Origin: Pseudomonas sp. A-1
Lineage (GTDB): Bacteria; Pseudomonadota; Gammaproteobacteria; Pseudomonadales; Pseudomonadaceae
NCBI RefSeq assembly: GCF_004801855.1
Contig: NZ_SSTC01000048.1
Span: 1-32,667, forward strand
Length of the DNA: 32,667 bases
Direction: 5' to 3'
The notes under the pieces are model-generated. The model searched no databases. It was not told the DNA's origin and worked only from the letters and a program-made list of their open reading frames with translations. The position numbers and the translations under genes were made by a program. How positions within the stretch are numbered: position 1 is the first letter of the stretch; every line of letters starts with the position of its first letter. This document shows positions 8,261 to 16,498 of this stretch, in pieces.

Positions 8261-9418
8261 ATGTCCTCCGCCTTGCCTTACTGGCGCCTGTCCGGCTTCT
8301 ACTTCAGCTACTTCGCCCTGCTCGGGGCGACGGCGCCGTTCCTCGCCCTGTATTTCCACCACCTCGGCTTTTCCGCGGCGCGCATCGGCGAGCTGGTGGC
8401 CATCCCCATGCTGATGCGCTGCGTGGCGCCCAACCTGTGGGGCTGGTTGGGCGACGTCACCGGCCGGCGCCTGTTGATCGTGCGCCTCGGCGCGCTGCTC
8501 ACCCTGCTCAGCTTCGCCAGCATCTTCTACCGCCAGGACTACGCCTGGCTGGCGCTGGTGATGGCCATGCACGCCTTCTTCTGGCACGCCGTGCTGCCGC
8601 AGTTCGAGGTCATCACCCTGGCGCACCTGCGCGAGCAGGCGGCGCGCTACAGCCAGGTGCGGCTGTGGGGCTCGATCGGCTTCATCTGCACCGTGGTCGG
8701 ACTCGGCGCGCTGTTCGAGCGGGTCAGCCTGGACGCCTATCCCTGGGCGGTGACCGCCATCATGCTGGCCATCGCGGTCAGCAGCCTGTGGATTCCCAAC
8801 GCCCAGCCGCAGGGCCACGCCAGCGACGGCGGGCGCGGTGGCTTCCTGCAGCAGCTGCGCCGCCCCGGCGTGCCGGCGTTCTACGCCGCGGTGGCGCTGA
8901 TGCTGCTCAGCCACGGCCCGTACTACACCTTCATCACCCTGCACCTGGAGAGCCTCGGCTACAGCCGCACCCAGATCGGCTGGCTGTGGGCGCTCGGCGT
9001 GGTCGCCGAGATCCTCGTGTTCCTGGTGATGGCGCGCCTGCTGGCGCGCTTCTCGGTGCGCCAGGTGCTGCTCGCCAGCCTGCTTCTGGCAGTGCTGCGC
9101 TGGCTGCTGCTGGGCAATCTGGCCGGCTACTGGCCGGTGCTGCTGCTGGCGCAGGTGATGCACGCCGCCACCTTCGGCAGCTTCCATGCCGCCGCCATCC
9201 ACTTCGTCCGTCACAGCTTCGCCGCCCGCCAGCAGGGCCAGGGCCAGGCGCTGTACGCCGCGCTGTCCGGCGTCGGCGGCGCGCTCGGCGCGCTGTACGC
9301 CGGCTACAGCTGGAACAGCCTGGGCCCGGCCTGGACCTTCGCCCTGGCCAGTCTGGCGGCCCTGGCGGCTGCCGCTATCATCGCCCTGCGCCTGCGTGAG
9401 CCGGCGCAGGCTTCCTGA
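8261..9418 (+). CDS. Major facilitator superfamily transporter (HcaT-like)
   Basis: A 385-residue inner-membrane protein with about 12 hydrophobic segments, starting PYWRLSGFYFSYFALLGATAPFLALYFHHLGFS. This start is typical of the MFS subfamily that contains the phenylpropionate permease HcaT and nucleoside/sugar symporter relatives. The loop between helices 2 and 3 carries NLWGWLGDVTGRR, the degenerate MFS motif A, and RLWGSIGFI is the subfamily's second conserved motif. The substrate is unknown. It precedes mtnB by 24 bases on the same strand, an adjacency also found in P. aeruginosa, so a link with methylthioribose or another salvage substrate is possible but unproven. No strong ribosome site is visible before the ATG. 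Confidence 0.85.
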   Translation: MSSALPYWRLSGFYFSYFALLGATAPFLALYFHHLGFSAARIGELVAIPMLMRCVAPNLWGWLGDVTGRRLLIVRLGALLTLLSFASIFYRQDYAWLALVMAMHAFFWHAVLPQFEVITLAHLREQAARYSQVRLWGSIGFICTVVGLGALFERVSLDAYPWAVTAIMLAIAVSSLWIPNAQPQGHASDGGRGGFLQQLRRPGVPAFYAAVALMLLSHGPYYTFITLHLESLGYSRTQIGWLWALGVVAEILVFLVMARLLARFSVRQVLLASLLLAVLRWLLLGNLAGYWPVLLLAQVMHAATFGSFHAAAIHFVRHSFAARQQGQGQALYAALSGVGGALGALYAGYSWNSLGPAWTFALASLAALAAAAIIALRLREPAQAS

Positions 9419-9442
9419 ATCACCGATCCTCGAGACTCCCCG

Positions 9443-10063
9443 ATGACCGACAAGCGCGAACTCCTCACCCGGCAGATCATCGAGGCCGGCCGCTTCCTCT
9501 ACGGCCGCGGCTGGTCGCCGGCCACCAGCAGCAACTACTCGGCGCGCCTGGCCGCCGACCAGGCGCTGCTCACCGTGTCCGGCAAGCACAAGGGGCAACT
9601 GACCGAGAACGATGTGCTGGCCACCGACCTGGCCGGCAACAGCCTGGAGCCGGGCAAGAAGCCCTCGGCCGAGACCCTGCTGCACACCCAGCTGTACGCC
9701 TGGCGCGCCGAGATCGGCGCGGTGCTGCACACCCACTCGGTGAACGCCACCGTGCTGTCGCGCCTGACCCCCGGTGACCGCCTGCTGCTCGAGGACTACG
9801 AGCTGCAGAAGGCCTTCGCCGGGGTGACCACCCACGAGGGCCAGGTACTGGTGCCGATCTTCGACAACGACCAGGACATCGCCCGCCTGGCCGGCCAGGT
9901 GCAGCAATGGCTGGATACGCATCCGGACTGCGTGGGCTACCTGATCCGCGGCCACGGCCTTTACACTTGGGGCCCGCAGATGAGCGATGCGCTGCGCCAG
10001 ATCGAGGCCTTCGAATTCCTCTTCGAATGCGAACTGAAGACCCGCCAGGTGCTGGGTCGCTGA
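9443..10063 (+). CDS. mtnB: Methylthioribulose-1-phosphate dehydratase
   Basis: MtnB dehydrates 5-methylthioribulose-1-phosphate to the diketone phosphate in the methionine salvage pathway. The 206-residue protein belongs to the class II aldolase/adducin fold. The zinc ligands are H96 and H98 in VLHTHSVNATVLS and H171 in YLIRGHGLYTWG. Other family motifs are GWSPATSSNYSARL near the N-terminus and PSAETLLHTQLYA. It lies 27 bases upstream of mtnD with no terminator between, so mtnB-mtnD-mtnC form one operon. The ribosome site is weak, which suggests coupling to the upstream transporter message or a promoter within it. Confidence 0.95.
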   Translation: MTDKRELLTRQIIEAGRFLYGRGWSPATSSNYSARLAADQALLTVSGKHKGQLTENDVLATDLAGNSLEPGKKPSAETLLHTQLYAWRAEIGAVLHTHSVNATVLSRLTPGDRLLLEDYELQKAFAGVTTHEGQVLVPIFDNDQDIARLAGQVQQWLDTHPDCVGYLIRGHGLYTWGPQMSDALRQIEAFEFLFECELKTRQVLGR

Positions 10064-10090
10064 ACGAGCCGATTCAACAAGGAACCGCCC

Positions 10091-10636
10091 ATGAGCCGCC
10101 TGAGTGTCTACCACGAGTCCACCCCCAGCCACCCGGACAAGGTGCTGACCCACGCCGAGGACATCGTCGCCACCCTGGCCGAGGTCGGCGTGCGCTTCGA
10201 GCGCTGGCAGGCCAGTGCGCCCATCGCTCCCGGCGCCAGCCAGGTCGAGGTGATCGCCGCCTACCGCCACGAGATCGACAAGCTGATGAGCGAGCAGGGT
10301 TACGTCACCGTCGACGTTATCAGCCTGGACCGCACCCACCCGCAGAAGGCCGAGCTGCGCGCCAAGTTCCTCGATGAGCACACCCACTGCGAGGACGAGG
10401 TGCGCTTCTTCGTCGCCGGCCGCGGCCTGTTCACCCTGCATGTCGGCGAGTACGTCTACGCGGTGCTGTGCGAGAAGAACGACCTGATCTCGGTGCCGGC
10501 CGGCACCCGGCACTGGTTCGACATGGGCGAGGAGCCGCACTTCGTCGCCATCCGCCTGTTCAACAACCCCGAGGGCTGGGTGGCCAAGTTCACCGGCGAC
10601 CCGATCGCCAAGTCCTTCCCGGGGCTGGAGGACTGA
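10091..10636 (+). CDS. mtnD: Acireductone dioxygenase
   Basis: MtnD oxidises acireductone to the 2-keto precursor of methionine plus formate (iron form), or to methylthiopropionate, CO and formate (nickel form); the sequence does not show which metal is used. The 181-residue cupin has the expected ligand set: H97, H99 and E103 in [13 protein letters not shown], and H141 in [10 protein letters not shown]. The length and the start [10 protein letters not shown] fit the bacterial family. An AAGGA site sits 9 bases before the ATG. The mtnC start codon follows two bases after the stop, so translation is probably coupled. Confidence 0.96.
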   Translation: MSRLSVYHESTPSHPDKVLTHAEDIVATLAEVGVRFERWQASAPIAPGASQVEVIAAYRHEIDKLMSEQGYVTVDVISLDRTHPQKAELRAKFLDEHTHCEDEVRFFVAGRGLFTLHVGEYVYAVLCEKNDLISVPAGTRHWFDMGEEPHFVAIRLFNNPEGWVAKFTGDPIAKSFPGLED

Positions 10637-10638
10637 CG

Positions 10639-11322
10639 GTGCCTATCAAGACCATCCTCACCGACATCGAGGGCACCACCAGCGCGGTCAGCTTCGTCTT
10701 CGACGTGCTGTTCCCCTTCGCCGTGAAGCACCTGCCGGACTTCGTCCGCGCGCAGGCCGAGGCGCCGGCGGTGGCCGCCCAGCTGGAGGCTGTGCGCGCC
10801 GAGAGCGGCGAGCCTGACGCCGACGTCGAGCGGGTCATCGCCATCCTGCTGGAGTGGATCGCCGCCGACCGCAAGGCCACTCCGCTCAAGGCCCTGCAGG
10901 GCATGGTCTGGGAGCAGGGCTACCGCGCCGGCCAGCTCAAGGGCCACGTCTACCCGGATGCGGTGGAGGCGCTGCGCCAGTGGCATGCCGAAGGCTACGC
11001 CCTGTACGTGTATTCCTCCGGCTCGATCCAGGCGCAGCGGCTGATCTTCGGCTGTTCCGAGGCGGGCGACCTGACCCCGCTGTTCTCCGGCTACTTCGAT
11101 ACCACCAGCGGCGGCAAGCGCGAGGCGGCGTCCTACGCGCGCATCGCCGCCGCCATCGGCCAGCCGGCCGGCGAGATCCTGTTCCTCTCCGACGTGGTGC
11201 AGGAGCTGGACGCCGCCCACGAAGCCGGCATGGCCACCTGCGGCCTGGCCCGCGACGGCGGCGATCTGGCCGGTCACCCGACCGTGGCGAGCTTCGCCGC
11301 CATCGAGCCGGCGCGCTTCTGA
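10639..11322 (+). CDS. mtnC: Enolase-phosphatase E1
   Basis: MtnC is the bifunctional HAD-superfamily enzyme that enolises 2,3-diketo-5-methylthiopentyl-1-phosphate and removes the phosphate, giving acireductone for MtnD. The 227-residue protein begins [20 protein letters not shown]. The HAD nucleophile motif is D9-I-E11-GTT, the form specific to E1 enzymes. Motif II is [11 protein letters not shown], and the acidic motif is [12 protein letters not shown]. The start is a GTG at 10639, two bases after the mtnD stop, with GGAGG seven bases upstream inside the mtnD end. No ATG is available at a sensible position, so GTG is well supported. Confidence 0.95.
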   Translation: MPIKTILTDIEGTTSAVSFVFDVLFPFAVKHLPDFVRAQAEAPAVAAQLEAVRAESGEPDADVERVIAILLEWIAADRKATPLKALQGMVWEQGYRAGQLKGHVYPDAVEALRQWHAEGYALYVYSSGSIQAQRLIFGCSEAGDLTPLFSGYFDTTSGGKREAASYARIAAAIGQPAGEILFLSDVVQELDAAHEAGMATCGLARDGGDLAGHPTVASFAAIEPARF

Positions 11323-11328
11323 AGCCGT

Positions 11329-11355
11329 CAGGCGGCCCGGCGCACGGGCCGCCTG
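11329..11355 (+). terminator. Stem-loop at the end of the mtn operon
   Basis: A perfect 10-base stem (11329-11338 with 11346-11355, 7-base loop) lies 6 bases after the mtnC stop. There is no T tract. It plausibly separates the mtn operon from speE. Confidence 0.5.
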
Positions 11356-11426
11356 CCACGCGGCGGTCATGCCGCAAGGCCACACTCAAGCCAGTGACGG
11401 CAGCTTCCGGAGCGGCCGTTTCCGGC

Positions 11427-11432
11427 TAGAAT
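11427..11432 (+). promoter_or_regulatory. Candidate -10 element for speE
   Basis: TAGAAT in the context CGGCTAGAATTTC lies 36 bases upstream of the speE ATG, with a weak TTCCGG 16 bases before it as a possible -35. Confidence 0.4.
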
Positions 11433-11468
11433 TTCTTTTATCTTCAACAGGTTACAAGGAACACGCGG

Positions 11469-12329
<861 letters not shown>

Positions 12330-12347
12330 CGTCCGGACGCGACAAAA

Positions 12348-12380
12348 GAGAAGGGGCCCGATCAGGGCCCCTTCTCGTTT
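12348..12380 (+). terminator. Intrinsic terminator of speE
   Basis: A perfect 12-base inverted repeat (GAGAAGGGGCCC / GGGCCCCTTCTC, 5-base loop) is preceded by an A run (AAAA at 12344-12347) and followed by GTTT. It begins 18 bases after the speE stop. The flanks suit termination in either direction, and it would also stop minus-strand messages. Confidence 0.85.
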
Positions 12381-12483
12381 CCGGACGGGTTGCTGCCGTC
12401 GCTTGCTGACTGTGCGTTGGCCATGCCTCGCATTGCCGAGGGTTCAGGCCCGGGAGACGGCTGGCTTCCCGGTGGGCCGATGG

Positions 12484-12702
12484 TCACGCCGCCTTGGCCG
12501 TTTCAGCCTCCAGAGGTGGCGTACCTTCTTTCATCCCCTGCATGATCTGGTTGCGGAACTCCGGCGTGTCTGCGTAACCGTGCACGGTGCGGCCGTGCTC
12601 GACAACGGCTTCCAGCAGTTCTTCCCTGGTGTCGGCAGCCAGTGCCACTGTGCACTTCACGTCGCCCGGATGACTCCGGCAATCGATGTAGTACCTGGAC
12701 AT
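12484..12702 (-). CDS. DUF1059-family small protein (72 aa)
   Basis: A 72-residue cytosolic protein, MSRYYIDCRSHPGDVKCTVALAADTREELLEAVVEHGRTVHGY, matching the DUF1059 family in size. The pattern is an N-terminal YYIDCR(S)-P-D-C strand, then a helix EELLEAVVEHGRTVHGY followed by a short acidic helix. The two Cys (residues 8 and 17) and His residues recall small metal or redox proteins, but the family function is unknown. GGAGG lies eight bases before the ATG at 12702. The gene has a 5' untranslated region of about 100 bases with a small hairpin and a TATACT element. It stands alone: the speE terminator lies downstream on its left. Confidence 0.8.
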   Translation of the reverse strand: MSRYYIDCRSHPGDVKCTVALAADTREELLEAVVEHGRTVHGYADTPEFRNQIMQGMKEGTPPLEAETAKAA

Positions 12703-12734
12703 GATGGCGCCCTCCAGATTGCTAGGGCTGACAC

Positions 12735-12754
12735 CTGTTCCCTTTCGGGAGCAG
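12735..12754 (-). promoter_or_regulatory. Hairpin with GAAA tetraloop in the DUF1059 gene leader
   Basis: Read on the minus strand, CTGCTCCC-GAAA-GGGAACAG forms an 8-position stem with one mismatch and a GNRA-type tetraloop. It lies 32 bases upstream of the start codon and downstream of the candidate promoter, so it would be in the messenger leader. A regulatory role is a guess. Confidence 0.4.
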
Positions 12755-12816
12755 GGCCTGGAGTCGGCAATTCCGGCCTTGTTGTTGTTGGGTCCAGAAA
12801 CATCCGACTCTGATTT

Positions 12817-12822
12817 GAGTAT
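12817..12822 (-). promoter_or_regulatory. Candidate -10 element for the DUF1059 gene
   Basis: TATACT on the minus strand, about 115 bases upstream of the ATG; the corresponding -35 region is poor. It would give a leader of about 100 bases. The rest of the 12703-12881 gap shows no coding signal. Confidence 0.4.
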
Positions 12823-12881
12823 AGGTCGCCCACCGGGACCGCCAGGGATCGGCGCGGGTTTTCCGCCGAGCGGTCGCCTGC

Positions 12882-13946
12882 TCAGGGCTGGCAGGCGGCC
12901 AGCTCGGCCATCAGCGCCTGCACCAGTTCGGCGGCCGGCAGGCGGCGCGCCATGGCCGCGCCCTGGCCGGCCCACAGCGACAGGTATTCGCTGTGCCCCT
13001 GGCGCAGCGCCGCCTGGCGGATGTCGCCGGTCAGCGCGTTCTGCACCGGGTAGGCCGGCACCTGTTGTTCCTCGGCGGCGAAGCGGTGCATGAACTCGTT
13101 GGCGATGCCGCGCGCAAGGCGCCCGGAGAAGGCGCGGGTCAGTCGCGTGCTGTCGTCGCCGGCGGCGAGGATCGCCTCTTTCCAGATGGACGGAATGCCC
13201 GACTCCGGGCAGCACAGGAAGGCGGTGCCGAGCTGCGCGGCCTGGGCGCCGAGCAGCAGGCTGGCGGCGATGCCGCGGCCGTCCATCAGGCCGCCGGCCG
13301 CCACCACCGGGATGTCGACCGCCGCCGCCACCTGCGGCAGCAGGGCCATCAGGCCGATGCACGACTGCTGCGGGTCGCCGAGGAAGCTGCCGCGGTGTCC
13401 ACCGGCCTCGCAGCCCTGGGCGCACACCAGGTCGGCGCCGACCGCCTGCCAGGCGCGCGCCTCGGCCACCGTGGTGGCGGTGCCCATCACCAGGCTGCCG
13501 GCGGCGTGGAAGCGCGCCACGCTGGCGGCGTCGAGGATGCCGAAGGTGAAGCTGACCAGCGGCGGCGCCAGCTCCAGCAGGGTCTCGATCTGCGCGCGGT
13601 TGTCCTCGCAGAAGCGCGCCGGCCGGCCGCCGGGCGGCAGACCCAGTTCGGTGCGCAGCGGATCGAGGCGCGCCTGGGCGGCGGCGACTTCGGCGTCGCT
13701 GGGCGCCGGCTCGTCGAGGATGAACAGGTTGACGTTGAACGGCCGGTCGGTGAGCTGGCGCACCCGCGCCACGCCTTCGCGGATCGCCGCCGGCGCCAGG
13801 GTGGCGGCGGCGAAGGAGCCCAGCGCACCGGCGTTGCTGACCGCGGCGACCAGCTCCGGGGTGGTCGCGCCGCCGGCCATGGGTGCCTGGATCAGCGGAT
13901 GGCGGACGCCGACGAGGGTGGTGAGGGCGTTGTCGATGGAGGGCAT
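12882..13946 (-). CDS. Nitronate monooxygenase / 2-nitropropane dioxygenase-like flavoprotein
   Basis: A 354-residue FMN-dependent TIM-barrel enzyme that oxidises nitronates such as propionate-3-nitronate, a detoxification role. It shows the N-terminal HPLIQAPMAGGATTPELVAAVSNAGALGSF, which is the flavin-binding loop of class I enzymes. The middle motif CAQGCEAGGHRGSF carries the conserved His taken as catalytic, and PVVAAGGLMDGRGIAASLLLGAQAAQLGTAFL is the phosphate-binding end of the barrel. ATG at 13946 follows an AGGAAG site. Related barrels such as FabK-type enoyl reductases share the fold, but the GCEAGGHRG form favours nitronate monooxygenase. It ends 179 bases before the DUF1059 gene and follows the GNAT gene by 40 bases on the same strand. 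Confidence 0.9.
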   Translation of the reverse strand: MPSIDNALTTLVGVRHPLIQAPMAGGATTPELVAAVSNAGALGSFAAATLAPAAIREGVARVRQLTDRPFNVNLFILDEPAPSDAEVAAAQARLDPLRTELGLPPGGRPARFCEDNRAQIETLLELAPPLVSFTFGILDAASVARFHAAGSLVMGTATTVAEARAWQAVGADLVCAQGCEAGGHRGSFLGDPQQSCIGLMALLPQVAAAVDIPVVAAGGLMDGRGIAASLLLGAQAAQLGTAFLCCPESGIPSIWKEAILAAGDDSTRLTRAFSGRLARGIANEFMHRFAAEEQQVPAYPVQNALTGDIRQAALRQGHSEYLSLWAGQGAAMARRLPAAELVQALMAELAACQP

Positions 13947-13986
13947 CGCGGGGCTTCCTGCACTGGAACGGGGCTCCAGTCTGCCC

Positions 13987-14490
13987 TCAATGCAGCGGCC
14001 TGACCATATACACCGCCGGCACGCCGTAGGAGTCGAGGTTGCGCTGCTGGCTGTGCTCCAGCTCGCGGGTGGTCGCATAGCCCAGGCGGCTCCAGAACGC
14101 CTGGGAGTCCTGTACCGAAACCAGCGCGGAATATTTCAGGCGGCTGGCGCGGCCGTGTTCCAGCAGGCGCTGCACCAGCGCGGGGCCTATGCCGCGCCCG
14201 GCCGCGCGGCGGCTCACCGCCAGGTCGTGCAGGTACAGGCAGTCGGATGCCTCGGGCTCGGCGAAGACGCCGTCCAGCGGCGTCACCTTGCCGGCGCGCG
14301 AGCGATAGCCGAACAGGTAGGCGCACACGCCTTCGGCATCCTCGGCGCCCCAGGCCAGCTCGGGGAAGCTCGCCAGGCGCTGGCGGATGATCTCGGCGCT
14401 TTCCAGCAGCGCTTCGGCATAGGACTCGGCCTGGATGGCCAGTACGGCGGCAATGTCGGGTTCGCCCAGCGGGCGCAGTCGGAAGGTCAT
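13987..14490 (-). CDS. GNAT-family N-acetyltransferase
   Basis: A 167-residue acetyl-CoA-dependent transferase. The GNAT core is clear: an N-terminal strand FRLRPLGEPDIAAVLAIQAESY, a central LYLHDLAVSRRAAGRGIGPALVQRLLEHGR in which the R-x-x-G-R-G-I-G loop binds the acetyl-CoA pyrophosphate, then LKYSALVSVQDSQAFWSRLGY, the typical last helix and strand. The target is unknown. ATG at 14490 is used because MTFRLRPL fits the family start, but no good ribosome site is visible. An in-frame GTG 54 bases further upstream is possible and would add 18 unlike residues. It probably shares a transcript with the nitronate monooxygenase downstream. Confidence 0.88.
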   Translation of the reverse strand: MTFRLRPLGEPDIAAVLAIQAESYAEALLESAEIIRQRLASFPELAWGAEDAEGVCAYLFGYRSRAGKVTPLDGVFAEPEASDCLYLHDLAVSRRAAGRGIGPALVQRLLEHGRASRLKYSALVSVQDSQAFWSRLGYATTRELEHSQQRNLDSYGVPAVYMVRPLH

Positions 14491-14592
14491 GGGGCAATCG
14501 GGGACGCGGTGGATCGGGGAGGGCGCCGTGGCGAGCGCAATCACACCACGGCGCCGGCATTATCCCAGATCGACGCGCGCTCTGCCCGTGGC

Positions 14593-15213
14593 TCAGTAGT
14601 CCAGGCGCGCGCCCTGCGTGCGGCCATGCACGGTGACCAGGTCGTAGGTGCGCTCCTCGTCCTTGTAGCGCTCGACGATGTGATGGGCCAGCCGGTTGGC
14701 GGCAGCGATCAGGCGCGTGCAGTCGGGCATCGCCGGCATCGCTTGCAACTGGCGGTCTACCTCCTGGGCAGCCTGTCGGCCGTAGTGGTGGTGACCCAGT
14801 TCGTGCTGTCTCAGCGCGACCAGATAGCGCTGGAACTGTTCCTGCTGGCGGGCGCTGGCGTTATCGAGGCGCGGCAGCTGGATGGTGGTATCCAGGGTGG
14901 TGGAAACCCGGGCGATCCTGCAGGCCCCGTCGGTGTCCTTGTCCCAGCGGTATTGCCAGCTGATTCGCCAGGTAGTGTAGGCATGGAAGGTCTTGCCCTT
15001 GTGGCGGATCGGCGAGCTGTTGGCGAGCAGCTTGGACAGCGACTGCCTGCCGTTGGCCTCGACCCTGTAGTCTGTGTAGCTGAGGCTTTCGCTGACCTCG
15101 GCGACGGCATCGGCGGCGAGGAGGGCGAGCGACAGGGCGAAAATGATGAGGGACTGACGAGCAACCGAATCCTTGTGCTCCCGACATGCACTGGTGCAAT
15201 GCAGGGTATGCAT
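14593..15213 (-). CDS. Secreted DUF922-family putative zinc protease
   Basis: A 206-residue exported protein. Residues 21-35 (SLIIFALSLALLAAD) form the hydrophobic core of a signal peptide, with a likely cut after AVA at residue 38. The mature part matches the DUF922 pattern: ESLSYTDYRVEANGRQSL at the start, FHAYTTWRISWQYRW in the middle, and RQHELGHHHYGRQAA. That last segment has HELGH at residues 137-141, a zincin-type HExxH motif; H143 could be an additional ligand. Two Cys (98 and 164) could form a disulfide. The family is annotated as a predicted secreted Zn-dependent protease, without a known substrate. The start at 15213 is the only ATG giving a complete signal; the long basic n-region is slightly unusual. 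Upstream lies the low-coding gap. Confidence 0.82.
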   Translation of the reverse strand: MHTLHCTSACREHKDSVARQSLIIFALSLALLAADAVAEVSESLSYTDYRVEANGRQSLSKLLANSSPIRHKGKTFHAYTTWRISWQYRWDKDTDGACRIARVSTTLDTTIQLPRLDNASARQQEQFQRYLVALRQHELGHHHYGRQAAQEVDRQLQAMPAMPDCTRLIAAANRLAHHIVERYKDEERTYDLVTVHGRTQGARLDY

Positions 15214-15952
15214 GTTGAGTATTCCCAGCAGGTTTCAGATAGATAAGTTCCCTCCCGTCGGCAGCAGTTTTCCTTGCGCAAGAAACATCGGCTGGATCAA
15301 CTTGTCTGGCTGGTTTCTTGTGTCTGCAGTCTTGAAGCTAGCAAAGGGGGGAATTGCCGCTATTTGCCGGATATATGAAATTACGAAATTTCGGAATGGA
15401 TCGTTTATTTGGAGTGGGTGGTCAGTCGAAGATCTGGCGGCAGCAATTTGAATGGCGCCCCGGGTTCCCGACGGCCACCGTGGATGCCCTGTGCCGCCGG
15501 GCCTGCGTCGCGAGAGCCTTGCGCGCATGTCCGTGCTGCCGAGCGTGCGGCTAGAGGCCGCCGCCACGCTCCTTCCGGATCCTGGCAATCGGCTGCGCGG
15601 CGGCCGGATACTGCGCTTGCGGCATGTCGCTGCGGGTTTGTGGAAGTTTCCTGCCTGCCGCAATTGCGGTTTTCTGGCGCTTCGGCGAGATGTTTTTCTG
15701 TCGTATTCGGATGTGCCCGAATGAGCGTTTGAATGTCGGCGTTCGATAGCGGCTTAAATGGGAAATGTCGGTGTTCGTTGTGCGGTGCATCCCTGTGGTG
15801 GACGCTGTCGCCCGGTAACGGCCGGGTGGGATGGGAGGCATGGCGTGCAGCGCAGGATTTGGCAGGATGGCTATGCAGCCGGCGGGGTTTGGGGCTAGTC
15901 TGGATTGGCTGTGGATTTTCTCCTGGTGATGAACAATCGAGGAGTGCGGGCA
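15214..15952. other. 739-base gap without a convincing gene; AT-richer, with inverted and direct repeats
   Basis: The left part (about 15230-15420) is clearly more AT-rich than the surroundings. It holds an 8-base inverted repeat CAAGAAAC/GTTTCTTG (15279-15286, 15313-15320) and GAAATT/AATTTC (15377-15392). The middle (15430-15660) is GC-rich with short open frames on both strands, none with a recognisable domain and each closed by stops, as expected for a decayed gene. Two direct copies of AATGTCGG(C/T)GTTCG lie at 15732-15745 and 15764-15777. The gap must contain the divergent promoters of the DUF922 and RraB genes. Confidence 0.5.
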
Positions 15953-16291
15953 ATGGCTACGATCGCTCCACACGATATCAGCAGCACCGTTTTGCGCCGG
16001 ATGAAGGAGGGCGGCTTCGACTTTGCCCGAGCTCATCCGATCGAGTTCTATGCAATCTTTCCCGACGAGGAACGGGCAAGACAGGCCGCCAGCAGTTTTC
16101 GCGGCGAATCGCTGAACGCCCAGGTCGTCGAGCGCGATGGCGCCTGGCACCTGCAGGTGAGCAAGGTGATGTATGCCACCCATGCCGGCATCGACGATTT
16201 CGAGCATGTCCTGCAGGTGCTGGTGGCACCCCTGGGGGGCGTGCTGGACGGCTGGGGCGTCACCCAGGAAGTGGGGGAGCCGCCACGCTGA
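15953..16291 (+). CDS. RraB-family protein (regulator of RNase E activity)
   Basis: A 112-residue cytosolic protein beginning MATIAPHDISSTVLRRMKEGGFDFARAHPIEFYAIFPDEERARQAA. It resembles the RraB domain: an N-terminal helix with a D-x-x-x-L-x-R-M-x-E-x-G-x-D pattern, then an alternating strand/helix fold with HPIEFYAIFP and a closing GGVLDGWGV. RraB in Escherichia coli binds RNase E and changes which transcripts are cut. This protein is shorter and lacks the acidic C-terminal tail of enterobacterial RraB, so equivalence in function is inference. GAGGAG precedes the ATG at 15953; an in-frame upstream ATG would add 16 residues. It is monocistronic, with its own terminator. Confidence 0.75.
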   Translation: MATIAPHDISSTVLRRMKEGGFDFARAHPIEFYAIFPDEERARQAASSFRGESLNAQVVERDGAWHLQVSKVMYATHAGIDDFEHVLQVLVAPLGGVLDGWGVTQEVGEPPR

Positions 16292-16315
16292 GCGGCTGCG
16301 TGCGTTCACCCGACG

Positions 16316-16351
16316 CCCCTTGCAGCCGCTGCTGCAAGGGGGTTAATTATT
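16316..16351 (+). terminator. Intrinsic terminator of the RraB-family gene
   Basis: A perfect 11-base stem (CCCCTTGCAGC at 16316-16326, GCTGCAAGGGG at 16331-16341, 4-base loop) is followed by the T-rich GTTAATTATT. It lies 24 bases after the stop codon and insulates the sigma-54-type operon downstream. Confidence 0.88.
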
Positions 16352-16498
16352 CATACGATCACGGTTGGTGCAGCGAGGCGACGAGGCTGCCTCCTTTTGA
16401 AGCGCCGACACCGAGAGCATGGAAAGCGCCTGCTGCCTTTTGGAGCACAGCCTGCAGCGATTAACGCCAAGCTCTTGATTTACAAGGAATTATAAAAT

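Noticed and set aside
7679-10540. A 953-codon open frame on the minus strand across aroC, the MFS gene, mtnB and mtnD
   Set aside because: It lies opposite four well-identified genes, its translation is rich in low-complexity His/Gln/Ala/Val without a domain, and it arises from GC-rich third positions.
13090-15246. A 718-codon plus-strand open frame opposite the nitronate monooxygenase, GNAT and DUF922 genes
   Set aside because: Three recognisable minus-strand proteins occupy the interval; no domain is visible in the plus frame.
15405-15953. Minus-strand frames in the gap, one with a faint resemblance to ribosome modulation factor (QGIHGGRREPG)
   Set aside because: Only a few identities with the RMF pattern, the key CPF and WREGR residues are missing, and no frame stays consistent, so I describe the interval as unassigned.
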